NCBI GenBank assembly: GCA_003427395.1
Contig: BFEA01000114.1
Span: 2,239,001 to 2,277,857 of the forward strand
Length of the DNA stretch: 38,857 nt
DNA from: Chara braunii
Lineage: Eukaryota; Streptophyta; Charophyceae; Charales; Characeae
Direction of reading: 5' to 3'
The stretch's first letter is position 1; each line of letters starts with the position of its first letter. Under the pieces are notes generated by a model. That model saw only the letters and a list, made by a program, of their open reading frames with translations. It was not told where the DNA came from and made no database searches. Shown in pieces: positions 1-11,923 of this stretch. The position numbers were made by a program, and so were the translations under genes.

Positions 1-66
<66 letters not shown>
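1..66. repeat. (GA)n microsatellite
   Basis: Uninterrupted GA dinucleotides run from the first base to about position 66. The window edge cuts the tract, so its true length is unknown. Similar GA/CT tracts recur near 27.2-27.4 kb and 38.56-38.61 kb. Confidence 0.98.
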
Positions 67-69
<3 letters not shown>

Positions 70-613
70 GAAATCCCACGATGAAAAAACATTATTTTTT
101 AATTAAATAGCGTAAGTCCCGTAACTAAACCCGAATGCATTGTGACCGGAAAAAATGGTCGGTTGATTAAAACGAAATCAAGAAGGGAAATAAAAAATTT
201 CAAGGTAGAAAGAGGGGGCGATGGGTTGGATATTTAAGGTGGGCACTCGAGTAGGAAGTTCTTTCGGTCGAGTTACTTGTCCGACTCGTTACGCAACGGG
301 TAACAACAGTATTCGTAATTGGTGCTAGTAGTGCGTAGGCGCGCCAAAAGACAGTGCTATACGATTTTTCTTTTAGTAATTTTCTAGCTTAGTGGGGGAT
401 AGGTAACTTGGCGCTATAGAGAATTAACTTGAGCGATTGGACGATCTCTCTCGAAATGACTAGGCAAAGTAGAGGTTTGACACCATACGGAAAGACGACT
501 CTTCGTGATCGAACGGTTTGAATCTAGGAGGGGAGATGGATTTACCACATCGTGACGTGCCATAGCGAAGTAGGGGAGGTTTGGGTAAGGATTCAAGCGA
601 AAAGGTAAGGTGT
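67..613. other. Non-coding stretch upstream of broken frame
   Basis: No open frame of note and no recognised repeat. The frame used by the pseudogene at 614-1516 can be followed back to about 425, but with stop codons every 10 to 25 codons, so I do not call it coding. It could be a more decayed 5' part of the same pseudogene. Confidence 0.5.
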
Positions 614-1516
614 TGATTGGAAGGTAAAGCAAGACTTTCGAGCACCATGATGATGGGAGTGGCGTTCGTTGTGGGAAGAGAGACGAGCGATTGGTCAGCG
701 CTAGAGCCTACCTTGGACATACATGTTTACGGGGAGGATGTCAGGGAAACAATCCTCAAGGAGCTTCGTGGATTAGTTACCGCTGAGCAATATAGTAAGT
801 TTTCGCTCAGTTTCAACCCTGCTTTTATGAATGTTTTAATTCTTGATGGTAATAACAGAACGATTGCGCCATTAGAGAAGAGTAATATGTTTAAAAGTTG
901 TGAAAAATTGAAACTTTGTGCGAGTTTTGGTAGTGAGTTCAAATTGGAGTCCGAGCGAGGAATTGGGGTGCTTACCGAATTTTTCAAACGAAATTGTTTT
1001 TATTAGATTGAACGATTGAGTAGAAAAGGGGATACGCTGGTAGTCAAGCGTAGCATCATTGAGAAGGAACTAACTCGTTGGGTTATTAGGTAACTTTTTG
1101 CTGAGTTCGCGATGGTGAGACCTTTTGGAGAAACCATCGACGAACTATGAAGCGAGCAAATAGCGGTGATAAATGAATTTTGCTTGGTTGAAGCTGAGAG
1201 TTGGAAGGGAAATGGTAGGTGGTTGTTTCTTGTACTCGGATGGATCATCGCATTCGCCGGAAAGGTAAAGAACGATATTGTTTATGAATTGTTGAAAGCC
1301 TTCGATCCAGAGGAATGGATGAATCTCAAGTTTGTGACTCCAAAGTTTTTTCTTTCAAAAGTTCAATACGAATAAAGTAAAGACGATAAGATGAAACTTA
1401 GGTTCGATAATCTTTTCAAATTTGGCGAAGATGGGTTAATGATCAGGTTGGGTTGTGAGGTCACGGAGATTGATTTTGGGAAAGTTTTTCGAAATGGGAG
1501 CGGGGTGAGTTTATGA
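614..1516 (+). pseudogene. Unidentified broken coding region, ~300 codons with four internal stops
   Basis: One forward frame stays readable from 614 to a TGA at 1514-1516, interrupted only by TAG 1004-1006, TAA 1091-1093, TGA 1148-1150 and TAA 1373-1375. A random frame of this length would carry roughly three to four times as many stops. The longest open pieces are 617-1006 (129 codons from ATG) and 1151-1372. The translation has ordinary amino-acid variety, including a hydrophobic stretch (WLFLVLGWIIAFAG) near 1220-1260 and a charged tail. There is no frameshift: all the breaks are point stops of all three types, which argues for neutral decay rather than a changed genetic code. I do not recognise the family; it may be a transposon protein or a lost host gene. 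Confidence 0.4.
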
Positions 1517-3480
1517 TTGACCGTTGGTTGGTATGGAGTCGGGGCAAAAAAAATGGCAAATCAAAAACACATTTTCTTTTGATACTATCAATAAAACGCC
1601 CCTTCCGGAAGGAGGAAACAAGAGGGAAGTAACGACTTAAGAAGCATAATCAAATAAGGGACAATGGAACACATGCTTTAACAATTCGAATCGGTCCGAA
1701 TAGCGACGCAAGTAGTTAAAGAACCTAGTTGAAGCAATCGATTGGTCCGCTACGAAGTAAAAAGGCATGATAGAAAGATTTTCTGACCGATTTGAATAAT
1801 GCATGAGTGACAATCATTCAGGTCGGTTAGAGATTCGCTGGAAGAGAGTTTATCACTTACCCTAATAATCAGGCTTTCTTCAGATCAAGAATGCAAACAC
1901 TATCGGCCGAGCATTATCAAACAAGGATAGTGAAAGAGGTGTCAATTTCAGCCGATCTGAAGTACACGCTGTGTGAAACTGCTACGAATAATTTAGACAA
2001 GTCGCTAACAACAATTAACCTGGTTGTTGATGAATCGAACGCCCGAATCAATTAGGATCTACCGAAATTACCAATTGTTTTAACCTGGCATATCTATGCG
2101 ATTCATTTGTTTGCGAAAACTTAATTATCATTTAGAAAAATTTATTTTGCATGTTATTATCGCATGACACACTCTCCTTTTAATGGTGTGATCGTAAGCT
2201 CCATTTTTTTTTAATTATTGGGGATACTACAAATTTTTACTTTTTCTCACCTTGCATAAAATTAGTAGTTTGATTTTCTATTACTTAATTAAAATTTTAT
2301 TTCGTAAAATGCGACATTCTATGGAACTGACTTTTCAAGAAATGTGAATGAGAAGACTTTATTTGGACTAGACAAACTTTAATTCATTCTCGAAAGTTTT
2401 TTATATTTTTTCTTCCATCTTCGAAGACCCCAATAAGACCTAAGACAATTGTCTTTCCCGAATGACCTCAAAGCTTTTCTCATTTAATTCAAAATGATAG
2501 AAAATATTTTTCGATAACCAATCAAACATATTCAATGATCATTAAAAGATGAATGGCTTCTTAGGAGAGACAATCGGTAACTTTGATTCTTGTTGCATTC
2601 TCTCTTGCTTATGTATCCATTCGAATAAGGCTAGTTTTTTTTTTCCGTCAATCGTCTCTCTGATACTCTTTAAGCTAGGAAATAGTGACAACATGAGAAA
2701 TCAAGTGAAGATGTCGTTGACGAAAGACATTAATGTAATTGGCTTGCTGTCGAGTCTTACGTACAAGGAAGCATTAATGTTTGTTTATTTTTTTTTATGT
2801 ATCGGATTTTTACTGAATATGAAGTAAATTAGTTTCAAATTTTATGCATGAATATTTGTCACAAAATCCTTATCTTAGGGAATATTCACACTACTATTGT
2901 TCTTATGGAAGTTGAGCGTGTCTTGAACGCACTTAGACGAATCTGGCCGCATTTACGACCAGAAGTAAGGAAGGTCATAGAGTGAATATGCTCTAAGTTT
3001 TTATCTGCTTCTTCAAGTATTGATTTATCAACTCGGCTAGGCCTCTTGGTTTCTTGACCCCTGAACAAATCCCTCGTTAAAATTATTGACGATTCTGCAT
3101 TAAGGATTTAAAGGATCTAGCTTGACTTTACCAAATTTTTTATGGCTATGCATATACATTCAGTCTGTTTCGAATTTGAAATAATTTAGACACATTACAT
3201 CCTACCTCAATTACAAAGTTGAATAAGATATTAGGTAAGGATTTAACCCTTGTTTGAAACGGTAAGAAATAACGGGTTAAAACGAGATTACTTACGGCAA
3301 GTAGAAGGTATCTAACTAGGTAAACACCAATTTAAAACATTGCAAACATTGTTGTCTCTATGATAATCCGGACTTTACAAACCAGGTACAATCTTTAAAA
3401 AATCCTTCATTTTTTCAACCTTTGCATCTGTCTCATTTTAACCTTAGGAAATTTAGTTACTACATTCTTTTGTTCCAATT
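1517..3480. other. AT-rich non-coding DNA, no recognised feature
   Basis: Nearly 2 kb of AT-rich sequence with many homopolymer T and A runs. Short frames occur (for example 2549-2827 forward, 92 codons, rich in F, L and I), but they look like products of T-rich composition. No LTR, TIR or tRNA-like promoter was seen. Confidence 0.5.
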
Positions 3481-3500
3481 CCTAAATAGCGAAACACGAC

Positions 3501-3545
3501 GGGGAGGGGGGGGAGGGGGGGGAAGGGAGGGGGGGGAGGGGGAGA
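3501..3545 (+). repeat. G-run tract, potential G-quadruplex
   Basis: About 42 nearly uninterrupted purines, made of G runs of 3 to 8 separated by single or double A. At least four G runs of three or more lie within short loops, which satisfies the usual G-quadruplex pattern on the plus strand. A GA-rich tail continues to about 3560. Confidence 0.75.
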
Positions 3546-5153
3546 AAGGAGAGAGAGGAGGAACTTACTAATAACGACTAAAACAGTACGTGGTGTAATT
3601 TTCAGAGAATTTTCACGGAAGCTGCCATATTTTCCCGAATTGTTTTTTTTTTTCTTTTTTCTTTTTTCCGTGTGATATGTGTGAGCTTTAGGGTGTATAT
3701 GTATTCAGTTTCGATGCATTTGGACCACTAACAAAAACGTTGGCAAAAACATCGAATTCAGGAAAAACATTGACGGACTCCGAAAACTACTCGGAATAGG
3801 GTTTTATAGTGCTGTTTAATTTTTTTTTCCGTTTTTTTTACCATTTTTATTTTATGTTTGTATTATGAGCTTGCATTGTTTGTTCGCGAAAATTTTGACG
3901 ACATTGCTTGTGGTGTTGTGGCGAAAAACCCTGAATTTTTGGCCTTCCGTTAATCGTCTCTCTACATCATAGTTCATAACGTGCATGCAAAGTTATAAAG
4001 TTGTCGCAACCTAATACCTTAGGCATGTCACTACTTAAAAAACGAATTTGAAACGCAATCTCGGCCACAATAGAAGAGGAATTTTATAATACCATAACCT
4101 TTGTCTTCAGTTCAAACCATTTGTAAAAAAATAATTAAAAAAAATGAAGATCATCGGTACACGGTCCCAAACCACGACTCCAATCTTAATCGGAGTAATA
4201 TTGCTGAATATTTTCGTTAACCATTTGATTCCAAATCTACTGGTTCTAAAAACCCAAAATCATTCAACAAAAGTTTGGTCGAAACTTCATCTAAATCGTC
4301 ACCACGAACTATCGACTTCACCCGAACATAACATATTTATTTTATTTTATTTTTTAATCCATATTTAAGAGGAAATCTCCGTACCAGGAAAGGTAAGAGG
4401 AACTACACATTCACAACAACTCAATTATTTCAACGACGAAGTGACTTTGTGATTCACTCTCTAAAAGACCTAGAAATTACTGGCATTTTGAAACTACTTT
4501 TGCTTTCACAAACCCGAAGGGTGATTCAAATATTCATCACCGATTCCGCCACTAAGGTTATATATGCGAGTAACAAAAAAACAATCAAACACTATGCCTA
4601 GGACTTTAGACCCTTTCTTAAGGAAGTGTTTTTGGTGAGTGACAATTCTCAACAAAGAGGGGGAGAAAGTGAGAGGGGGAAAGTATGAAAAAAAAAAGAA
4701 AGAAGTAAAGAAGAAGAGAGAGAAAAGAGGTTTGCTATTTTACCTTTTCTCTACAAGAAATATGTGACTATCTTAACCAGACTAAGCTTGCCACATTAAT
4801 CACACCAACCGCTCAACTCCCAACTCTACCCATCTCTAAATCTCATTAACTTGCTTAAAAAAAAGCAACATAAGTAGCGACGGAGATTATGTTTTCTATA
4901 TTCGAACCGTCACCACAAACCGCCATCTTCAGCCGGATAAAACACTCGGTTTTATAGCCCTATTCGGGGGCAACCTTTGATACAAATATAGCAAGTAAAG
5001 ACTTGGTGTTTTATTCGAACAAGGAAAAAAAAAAAGAATAAAATCATGATGATTTCCTTTGATTTGTTGAAATGACAATCTTAAGATGAACGTTTTTACG
5101 AGAGCCTTTGTTAAATCCAAGGGAGTCAACATCCTTATGGGGACCATGGTCCA
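3546..5153. other. AT-rich non-coding DNA, no recognised feature
   Basis: Low-complexity T and A runs and purine-rich patches (around 4660-4730). The only forward frame from ATG (4144-4368, 74 codons) has no recognisable content. Nothing else was identified. Confidence 0.5.
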
Positions 5154-5450
5154 TTGTCGAGCGCATCGGTCTCCCAGGGGGACCCTCTCGACTATGTCAC
5201 GTAGGATTTGTGCAATACTTTTTATTGTGGTGCAGTGAAGCTTCGTCGCCGCTTCGACCGAGTACGTCAGCCATACCTCTCGCGAACCCCTACAATAGGA
5301 AAGGGTCGTACGAGGTACAATTTACCTCTGCCCAAGGGGCTGTCACCACCCTTGAACGGGCGTATCCCCACCAAGCTACCGAACCACTTGCAAAAGTTAA
5401 TCAGTCGCAATTGCAGACATGGCCCAACCGAGGGCGTTTTCTCGTACGTT
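5154..5450 (+). repeat. Left terminal inverted repeat, copy 1
   Basis: It pairs with 7244-7530 in inverted orientation and is also homologous to 11924-12240 in direct orientation. Shared blocks include GGGGCTGTCACCACCCTTG and CCGAGGGCG near the inner end. Short overlapping frames here (72 to 126 codons) are incidental. Confidence 0.75.
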
Positions 5451-6781
5451 GTAGCATAGGGGGTACGTGTGGTCGCACGCCTCTATAGGACCTGTACGAG
5501 AGTCGACGCACTGAGGGGGCTGAAGTCCCAAGCGCGACTCGTCATCAGTCGACTAGGACACATCCATCTTACCACGCGTTACACCACGCCAAAAACATGA
5601 TAAAGTTTGTTTATTCACACAAATTAAACAACTGTAGTTTTTTTAGTATCCGATTCATAACTTTTCCAACAGAAGAATCAGTTAGGCGTCACGTGAGAGA
5701 CTCAAGATAAATACCGTGCGTGCGCAAACTTACTCATATCGGCTAACCATGCTTAAATATGCAAGCAATCGCAATAATGAAGTACTATTTAGTACCCATA
5801 ATTGTGTGACCCTCAATGATCGTGAGGGTCGCGTTCGACACTCAAGTGTAGGTGGATGCCCGTCTTGAGGGGTTAATCTCTCGATGCTAGACAACCACCA
5901 AGGCGATTGAGAACCACACCCTCTTCTGCACCCTATGGAGAGTGGGTGGTATACAAGTTCCTACCTGTTGTGGAAGTCTACCCTTATGGGCATGAAGACG
6001 AGCTCGATAATCCAGGGTCTGGAAATAAGTCAAGAGGTTTGACTTTAACGGCTGCCACGGACATCAACGTCCAACTATAAAAAATATTTAAAAAAAAGAA
6101 GTAAAACGAGGAATCTTTTTTTCTTCTTAAGACCAAACGACTCAACCCTTACACACGGTCGCAATAGAGTTCCTTACAGGGTTATAATATATGAGACGAT
6201 CAATTCTCACAATCACTATGTGACTTCCTTCAAAAATATAGATGTGATCGCAGACAAGTCAAATACAGAGTCTGAACCACAATCATACCTGCAATCACAT
6301 AAAAGATTCAGCCAGTCCACTCATTACACGGGGTCAACTTCAACCATTCTTTGCGCTCATGCCCCTTGCTTTAGCCATACAAGCCTTAACCTTTGACCAA
6401 CCTTCCATAATAAATACTAAGTATCTTTGTTAAATGACCATTCAATAAAGTTTGGGTGAGAACCCCAACGAAACAGTTCAAACCACAGGGGTTAAAGACT
6501 TTAGGTTGAGTTGCGAGAATGAGTTGGAGTTGAGTCACATACCGGTGAATCGACAACCGATCTGTTATCAGTGATTACAGAAGATGATCCTCGTGGGATC
6601 AGCTAAAACTAGCTCAATCCTGAACCGAAATGTTCAAAAAGAACATGTAACACATGATATACCAATTCTTAATACTAAACTATAAGTGTACGGAGATTGA
6701 ATTCTCCATAGCACATTCCATTTAAATGATACCCATAACTAAATTAAAATTTACCTCCATGGAAATGTCAAAAAAAATGCT

Positions 6782-7243
6782 GGCAGCATCTCCCGTATAG
6801 AGGGCGGATCACCAAAATCTTCCCTACCAAAATATAATCTAACTTCTTTAAACTAAGGAAAATTTCGACAGCGTTTCGCATAGGAAAAATACCTTTTCAA
6901 AATTTATATTTATCCAAATATGAAAACTGAAATGGTCTTCAACTTTAGAGGGTCAAACTTTGTCTAACTCCCTGAATTAGTAAAAAATCGGGCAGCATCT
7001 CCTTTAGAGAAGAAAACTTCCTAGATTTATATTAAGTCAGGTAAAAACTCGGAATGAGACTTGAGTTCCTACCAAGACAAAATTTAACCAACTCTTCAGA
7101 TTTGTAGAAATTTTGGGAGAACTCCCTACAGAGAAGTGTCACTCCAAAATTCATACAAAGCTAATTACGGAATCTGAAAATGATTTTGATTTTTCGAAGT
7201 TAATTTTTTTGTTTAAGTCCCTAAATTGACAAAAATTCGGGCA
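6782..7243 (+). repeat. ~123-bp degenerate tandem array in copy 1
   Basis: The motif GGCAGCATCTCC or a variant, followed by TTTAGAGAAG, recurs at about 6782, 6867, 6991, 7115 and 7238. Spacing is about 124, 124 and 123 bp after a shorter first unit. Units are AT-rich and share a TAANTNNNAAAAATT block before the motif. Confidence 0.7.
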
Positions 7244-7530
7244 TCACACGAGAAACACCCTCGGCTGGGTCACCTCTGCGATTGCAACTGAGCAACTTTC
7301 GCACGTGGTTTGGTAGCTCGACGAAGATACGTCTGTCCAAGGGTGGTGACAGCCCCTTGGATAAAAGTAAGGTGTGCCTTGTCATACCTTTATCCTGTCA
7401 TAAGGAATCGCGAGAGGTACAACTGACGCACTCGGCTGGAGCGGCGAAAGCTCCGTTGCAAAAAAATCCTGCAAAACTCCTGCGTGACGCGGCTGGGAGG
7501 GTCCCCCTGTGGGACCGATGTGCTCTACAA
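7244..7530 (-). repeat. Right terminal inverted repeat, copy 1
   Basis: It is the reverse complement of the left arm at 5154-5450, with scattered substitutions and small indels. It joins directly onto the last 123-bp unit at about 7243. Confidence 0.75.
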
Positions 7531-8107
7531 CGTCTCAACGATTGGAGGTGACACAAACTCCATACGAGTGGGGTCGAGAGCTAGTGACGGATTGGCAACA
7601 ACGATTGGAATGATCGAGTGATCAAGTGGTGGGGATAAAATGTATTGACACATTTTTCGTGCACTCCAATCCTACAAATCTTCACGCACCAATACTTTTT
7701 GTTCGCAGATCTTTTCATCCTCCTCGTCGATGAATCAGTTTTTTAACTTTTTCCCTCCCCTTTAACCTTCCTTTGTTGTGGCCCTTTGGGTCTATCCTTT
7801 TCTCTCTCTGGAAATCTGTCATATTCAAACTCTTCTTTTTCGATCTACGCACTTTAATCAAAGTTGTTTTAATAGTCTCGTGACGGTCAGTTGCTGCATG
7901 CTTCCGTTGGTGGCGCATTGGGCGCAGTACGATCGACAATGAGAAGCGGTTCTCCCTGATGAGATCACTCTTTTGCTCCTTCAAGTGTGGGAAACAGGGA
8001 GATCCGGGTTGCTCGTTGGGGAAGTGAAAAAGGGAGGGAGAGCAATCATAGCATACAAAATCTTGGTGTTTTTGGCGTAAATTTTCAACCATCTTCCTAT
8101 CGACATC
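7531..8107. other. Intervening non-coding stretch
   Basis: No supported gene. A minus-strand frame (7715-8227, 170 codons) spans part of it, but its basic, low-information composition and its overlap with the forward ORF at 8108 argue against coding. This may be further internal sequence of the retroelement remnant to its right. Confidence 0.4.
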
Positions 8108-9092
8108 ATGTCCTTCAATCCACGTGATCCAGAGCAAACAACGTCGATAACACTGGAGCGAAGACTTGCCCCTGCTATCGTTTGGGCTGGGTCTACGGAG
8201 GATACACGAGACTATATAGTCGCGCACAATCCTGCCACGTGGGGCTTCCTGGATTTGGACAATCTTCCACCAACAAATTTTAAATTGGATTTCTCAGATA
8301 TTCACATTCGATGCGGTGAGATCCCAAAAGACGACAAGGCGATCGAACGGACAACAGAAGAAGAGGCAAAACTAGAGATTGAGCAATTGGAGAGTAAAAA
8401 AAGAAAAGAGCTATCGTTCGATCGACGTGAAGATTGGTCGCAACTCCCGCATCACGAGGAACCATCGACGTGCTCACGGCCAACCAGACTGGTGGGTTCC
8501 GCCAGAACCTCAACCTTCCCGAGAGTGCTAGTCATTTCCGTGAGGGCATGAAATTTTCCCATGGTCGATATCTATCTCACTCACCCTCTCCCACCTCAGC
8601 CGTCCCCTCCGTGATTCGTCCCCGTACGTCTCCTCGCTCAAGCGCTCCATCCACGTCCTCTCTTTCGCCCCCCACTTGGTTTTCTTTCTTTCTCCACCCT
8701 TCCTTATATCAAATTTCCCCCTTATTACCTCATCTTCGCCAACAATTTCTTCTATCAACATTTTTTCACTCGCCCTTCGTGTGAAGTCAATCTCCATTTT
8801 TTTTTCAAGATTTGTCTCTTCCTTTCTTCTTTATATCCTTCTCTTTAGTATTGCACGGAGCCAATATAACCACCTAGAGTTTTATTACATCGTCTCAAAA
8901 ATTTTCCGTGCAACTGATGATTATGAATCCATACGCGATAATACTCTTCGCACCACCCTCACCCTTTACGCCAAATACCTTGCTTCCCTCCTCCGGCTCA
9001 ATCATTGTTTTCCCCTCGTTCATCATATCGTACACTTCGTCGATCGTCACGACACCGCGAGTGATCATTTCCCTCCGCTCCCTTCTCATTAG
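8108..9092 (+). pseudogene. 3' ORF of an LTR retroelement, decayed copy A
   Basis: Two forward pieces are readable: 8108-8551 (147 codons, with a charged Glu/Lys-rich stretch around residues 75-105) and 8676-9092 (138 codons). They lie in different frames, so at least one frameshift separates them if they were once one protein. The C-terminal part from about 8859 (FYYIVSKI, DDYESIRDNTLRTTLTLY, then FPPLPS) aligns with the translation at 18420-18665, where the equivalent reads ELYCMITC, DYEDFHAAIRRTLCTLYPDY and MPPLP. This is the only clear conserved protein pairing between the two sites. Function is unknown. Its place just before an LTR-like boundary suggests a retroelement accessory ORF downstream of integrase. 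Confidence 0.5.
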
Positions 9093-9370
9093 CCCCCCCT
9101 GATGCCTTCCCCCCTCCTAGTCGAATACAATCGAAAAGATCCTATGTGAGCAAGCAATCCAGGAAATCCTCGAGGATTATCGATATCATGATGGTGTCGT
9201 CTCGAAGACAACCAGACACTCTGAATCTCGATCCTCAAAGATCTCTATCTCTTGGTCATATGCGCTTTTCTCTACTTACTGATACGCGAAATCGGCATAA
9301 TCTTTCTTTCTCCAGAACTTTTTCTTTTATGTTTCATACGACGAAGGTAGTTGCATGCAATTAGGAGATC

Positions 9371-9407
9371 GCACAGTTTTGGAATCCCCAAGTGTCACAT
9401 ATGTGAT
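9371..9407 (+). other. Internal-region/LTR junction signature (copy A)
   Basis: The string around TTGGAATCCCC, ending in GTCACATATGTGA, recurs at 18846-18873, where it lies exactly at the start of a 1.65-kb LTR (TGTGAC at 18869). By analogy an LTR of the copy A element would start at about 9402 (TGTGAT). The sequence beyond does not align visibly with the LTR at 18869. Confidence 0.5.
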
Positions 9408-11823
9408 GTGCGAGCCTATGCATCCCAACGAATTCTTGAATGCCTCCCTTCTTGCTTTTCTAAACCTTCCCCCAATTTTGTCGGCGACCCTTTAGTTTCT
9501 TTCGTTTTTCGTTGTAATCAAGCATCGGGAAAGATATGTGGGTTTACTGGTCGTCCAATGTCTTTTAATTTTGAAGTGTTTTTTGTACGTCGAAATTTTG
9601 CTTTCCTTTTTGTAACTTTTTACGTAGGAATTATGTGTGCCTTAGTAGGCGAGCTGAAATTCGTTTCGGCATTTGAGAATTTCCAAAATCAGTGCGCAGA
9701 TTTTTTGGTGATGTGTCTTTTTTTGTGCAATCGTTCATAATTCATCTCGAAAAGTCCAGTGAATCTTCTGAAGAAATATAATCTATGCAAGAATTCGTGT
9801 GTTTTCCTTTCGTTTTTGAAATTTGCATTTAAATTATTCTACAATCTTAAATTAGTTTTAGGAATTGTGCACGTCCTCAGGCGGACGCGGCATACTTGTG
9901 TCGGTGCCCTTTTTGTTTATGTCAACGATGTGTATGCAAGCTTCCTCCTTCTCTCGCTTTGCCCTATCTCCCATTCTTCCTTCTTCGTGTTTTCTTTATC
10001 TATCATTACCATTTTTCTTCCCCTTCATTTGCGGCCTTTCTCGTTTTTGCTTTGAGTGTTTCTTGGTCTTATTCTGCTCTACCTTTTTGCTTCGACTGGT
10101 TTTTGGTTCTCGTCAGCAATGGATTGTAGGATCTGGGCGAATTTGCTCAGGAGTTGAGCGGACGGGGTTACAATCGCTGGATCTAAGCGTTAGACATATG
10201 GTGGGCGGGACCGTTAATGTTCGAACAGGGTCAGAGGAGTTTACTGGTTGGATGACTTGGGGCCATGACTTGAGAGCAGAAGGCCGCACGCCTCGTTTCT
10301 TTTCTTTCTGAGATACATTTTGGAAGCTAAGTGCATGGCGGTACGCTCTGGTTTCTTCCACCTCTAAGTAAGTGTACATTCTCTTGTCTCCCCCTCTATG
10401 AATGCATGATGGATGTATGATCGTAGGTATACCGCCTTGTGTGGATGGTGGGTGCGTTATGATGTGTGTGTCTATGAATGTAAGTTCTCATCCTCGTGCC
10501 CTCAAAGATCTTGTTGAGCCATGATCGTTGAAGCACAAGGACCAACATTGAGGTGTGTCTATTGATAAATGCATGCGGCTTGGGTTTGTCTTTCCTTTTT
10601 AACGATTTTTTTGGAAATGTTGGTTCATGGTGGATGTCTTTTCGTTTTAATGTTCTCTCAGAGACTAAGAGAGGAACTTCGTCACTTTTCAGTCAATGAA
10701 AACGTGTAACTCTGCTCTCCATTTCTCTTGTTCATATATTTTTTTTTTAGTAGGTGCTTTTTCTAGCAAAATCTCACTCTTCTTACCGCCAAGAATATTG
10801 ATTGTCGTGTATCTTTTTTAGGGATTTATATTGACATCCCCTGGGATACATCCCCACTCCTTGAGCCCGAAAAAACGTCTTCTGGAACTTTTCTATTAGT
10901 TTCCTAAGGAACACCGAAATTAAAAGGATACTCTAAGTTAGTCGTCTTATGTGAATGATGGATGCGCGTGTATCGACCATGTGGACTAAGTCAGTTGAAC
11001 CATCGGGACATCAACTTCTCGAGCCTCCCTGGCCACGGCCCTTCCCTTACAACGAGGACATAATACATGTCTACAAGTGGGATGTATGAGAAGTTGTTGC
11101 CAAGATAGGCAACTCTTATTACTTCCATTGGAAACCCACTACTCGGGATTTGGAAATGTTGGCTTTGTGATAGTTATACCCATTTTCCTCCTTACTCTAT
11201 GTTACTTCCTTCTAACGATTTGATTGTCCTCTTGTGACCGACTGTTGCACCTCATTAGCCCCGCACAGTGTGCAACAATTGTTGCCGCACAGATCGCTTT
11301 CACTATCGGACACGTGGTGTAGAAGACTACAAGCAGAAGTGGTAAGATTTCGACCCTTCGACTCGGATTCGAAGCTCTAAGGCGAGCAACGTCGGTCCCT
11401 TGTTCCAAACCGGGATCCAACGTGGGTTCCCCCTCCCTTTCAATCCCAAAAGAGGCATCACCCCACGTACATTGAAGTTCAAAGATACTTTTTTGGGATT
11501 AAGCAACCGTTACCAAACCCGCCTTATTAACCTCTGCATTGTTTGTCGTTCCATATTTGGGACCACTTGGGAGATTTCAGTTCTGTCTGTGTCTCCACAC
11601 TCAATTTTTCCAAAAATCCTTATCACACCAAATTTTTGCCATTTTTCGGGCCCCTTTTTTGAGCTGACAGGAAAGCAGGATAGTACGTGAGGTTGAACGT
11701 CATACAAGGTCCCAGGCCCCACCGTTTGAAATGGTTGTGTCCTTTTTGCTATGGTAACTAATACATAGGACAACATTGAGGAAAAATCAGGGGTCCCGCT
11801 GCTATGATAAGTAATACATCATC
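9408..11823. other. T-rich, probably LTR-derived, no gene
   Basis: This follows the junction signature and may contain a diverged LTR. Several T-rich frames (9351-9740, 9865-10311) are F/L/S-rich and unconvincing. A short forward frame near 10978-11168 reads plausibly as protein (for example PWPRPFPYNEDIIHVYKWDV) with one internal TGA. I list it only as a possible coding fragment of unknown origin. Confidence 0.4.
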
Positions 11824-11895
11824 CAGCAGCTTAGTTCAGTTGGTGTGGCACGAAAGTGGCATTCAGGAGGTCATGGGTTTGATCCCCATTGGCCT
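11824..11895 (+). mobile_element. tRNA-derived SINE head
   Basis: A box-like sequence TTAGTTCAGTTGGT (11831-11844) and B box-like GGGTTTGATCCCC (11875-11887) are spaced as in a tRNA gene. The flanks do not form a convincing acceptor stem and the anticodon region is too short. It therefore looks like the RNA polymerase III promoter head of a SINE or a tRNA pseudogene. It abuts the left end of the TIR element copy 2. Confidence 0.6.
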
Positions 11896-11923
11896 CGTGT
11901 ACCTTCTCGGGCATGCTTCACGG

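Larger units (their letters stand above)
5154..7530. mobile_element. 2.4-kb element with ~290-bp terminal inverted repeats (copy 1)
   Basis: The left end (5154-5450) and the reverse complement of the right end (7244-7530) align over nearly their whole length. Both outer ends read TTGT(C/A)GAGC(G/A)CATCGGT, followed by a shared CAGGGGGACCCTC. The 1.8-kb interior has no transposase frame and ends in an AT-rich tandem array of about 123 bp. The interior and left arm recur at 11924-14320. The structure fits a large non-autonomous TIR or foldback DNA transposon. I could not see a convincing target-site duplication, so the superfamily is open. Confidence 0.75.

Noticed and set aside
614-1516. Stop-codon reassignment as the explanation for a long broken frame
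   Set aside because: TAA, TAG and TGA all occur internally, and nuclear streptophyte genes use the standard code. Pseudogene decay is simpler.
2549-2827. 92-codon forward ORF
   Set aside because: Composition follows the T-rich background and no motif or related copy is seen.
5108-5488. 126-codon and overlapping 83-codon forward ORFs
   Set aside because: They lie in a terminal inverted repeat. The other copies of this arm break the frame, so coding is not conserved.
7715-8227. 170-codon minus-strand ORF
   Set aside because: No motif, low-information basic composition, and it overlaps the forward ORF whose downstream relative is conserved at another site.
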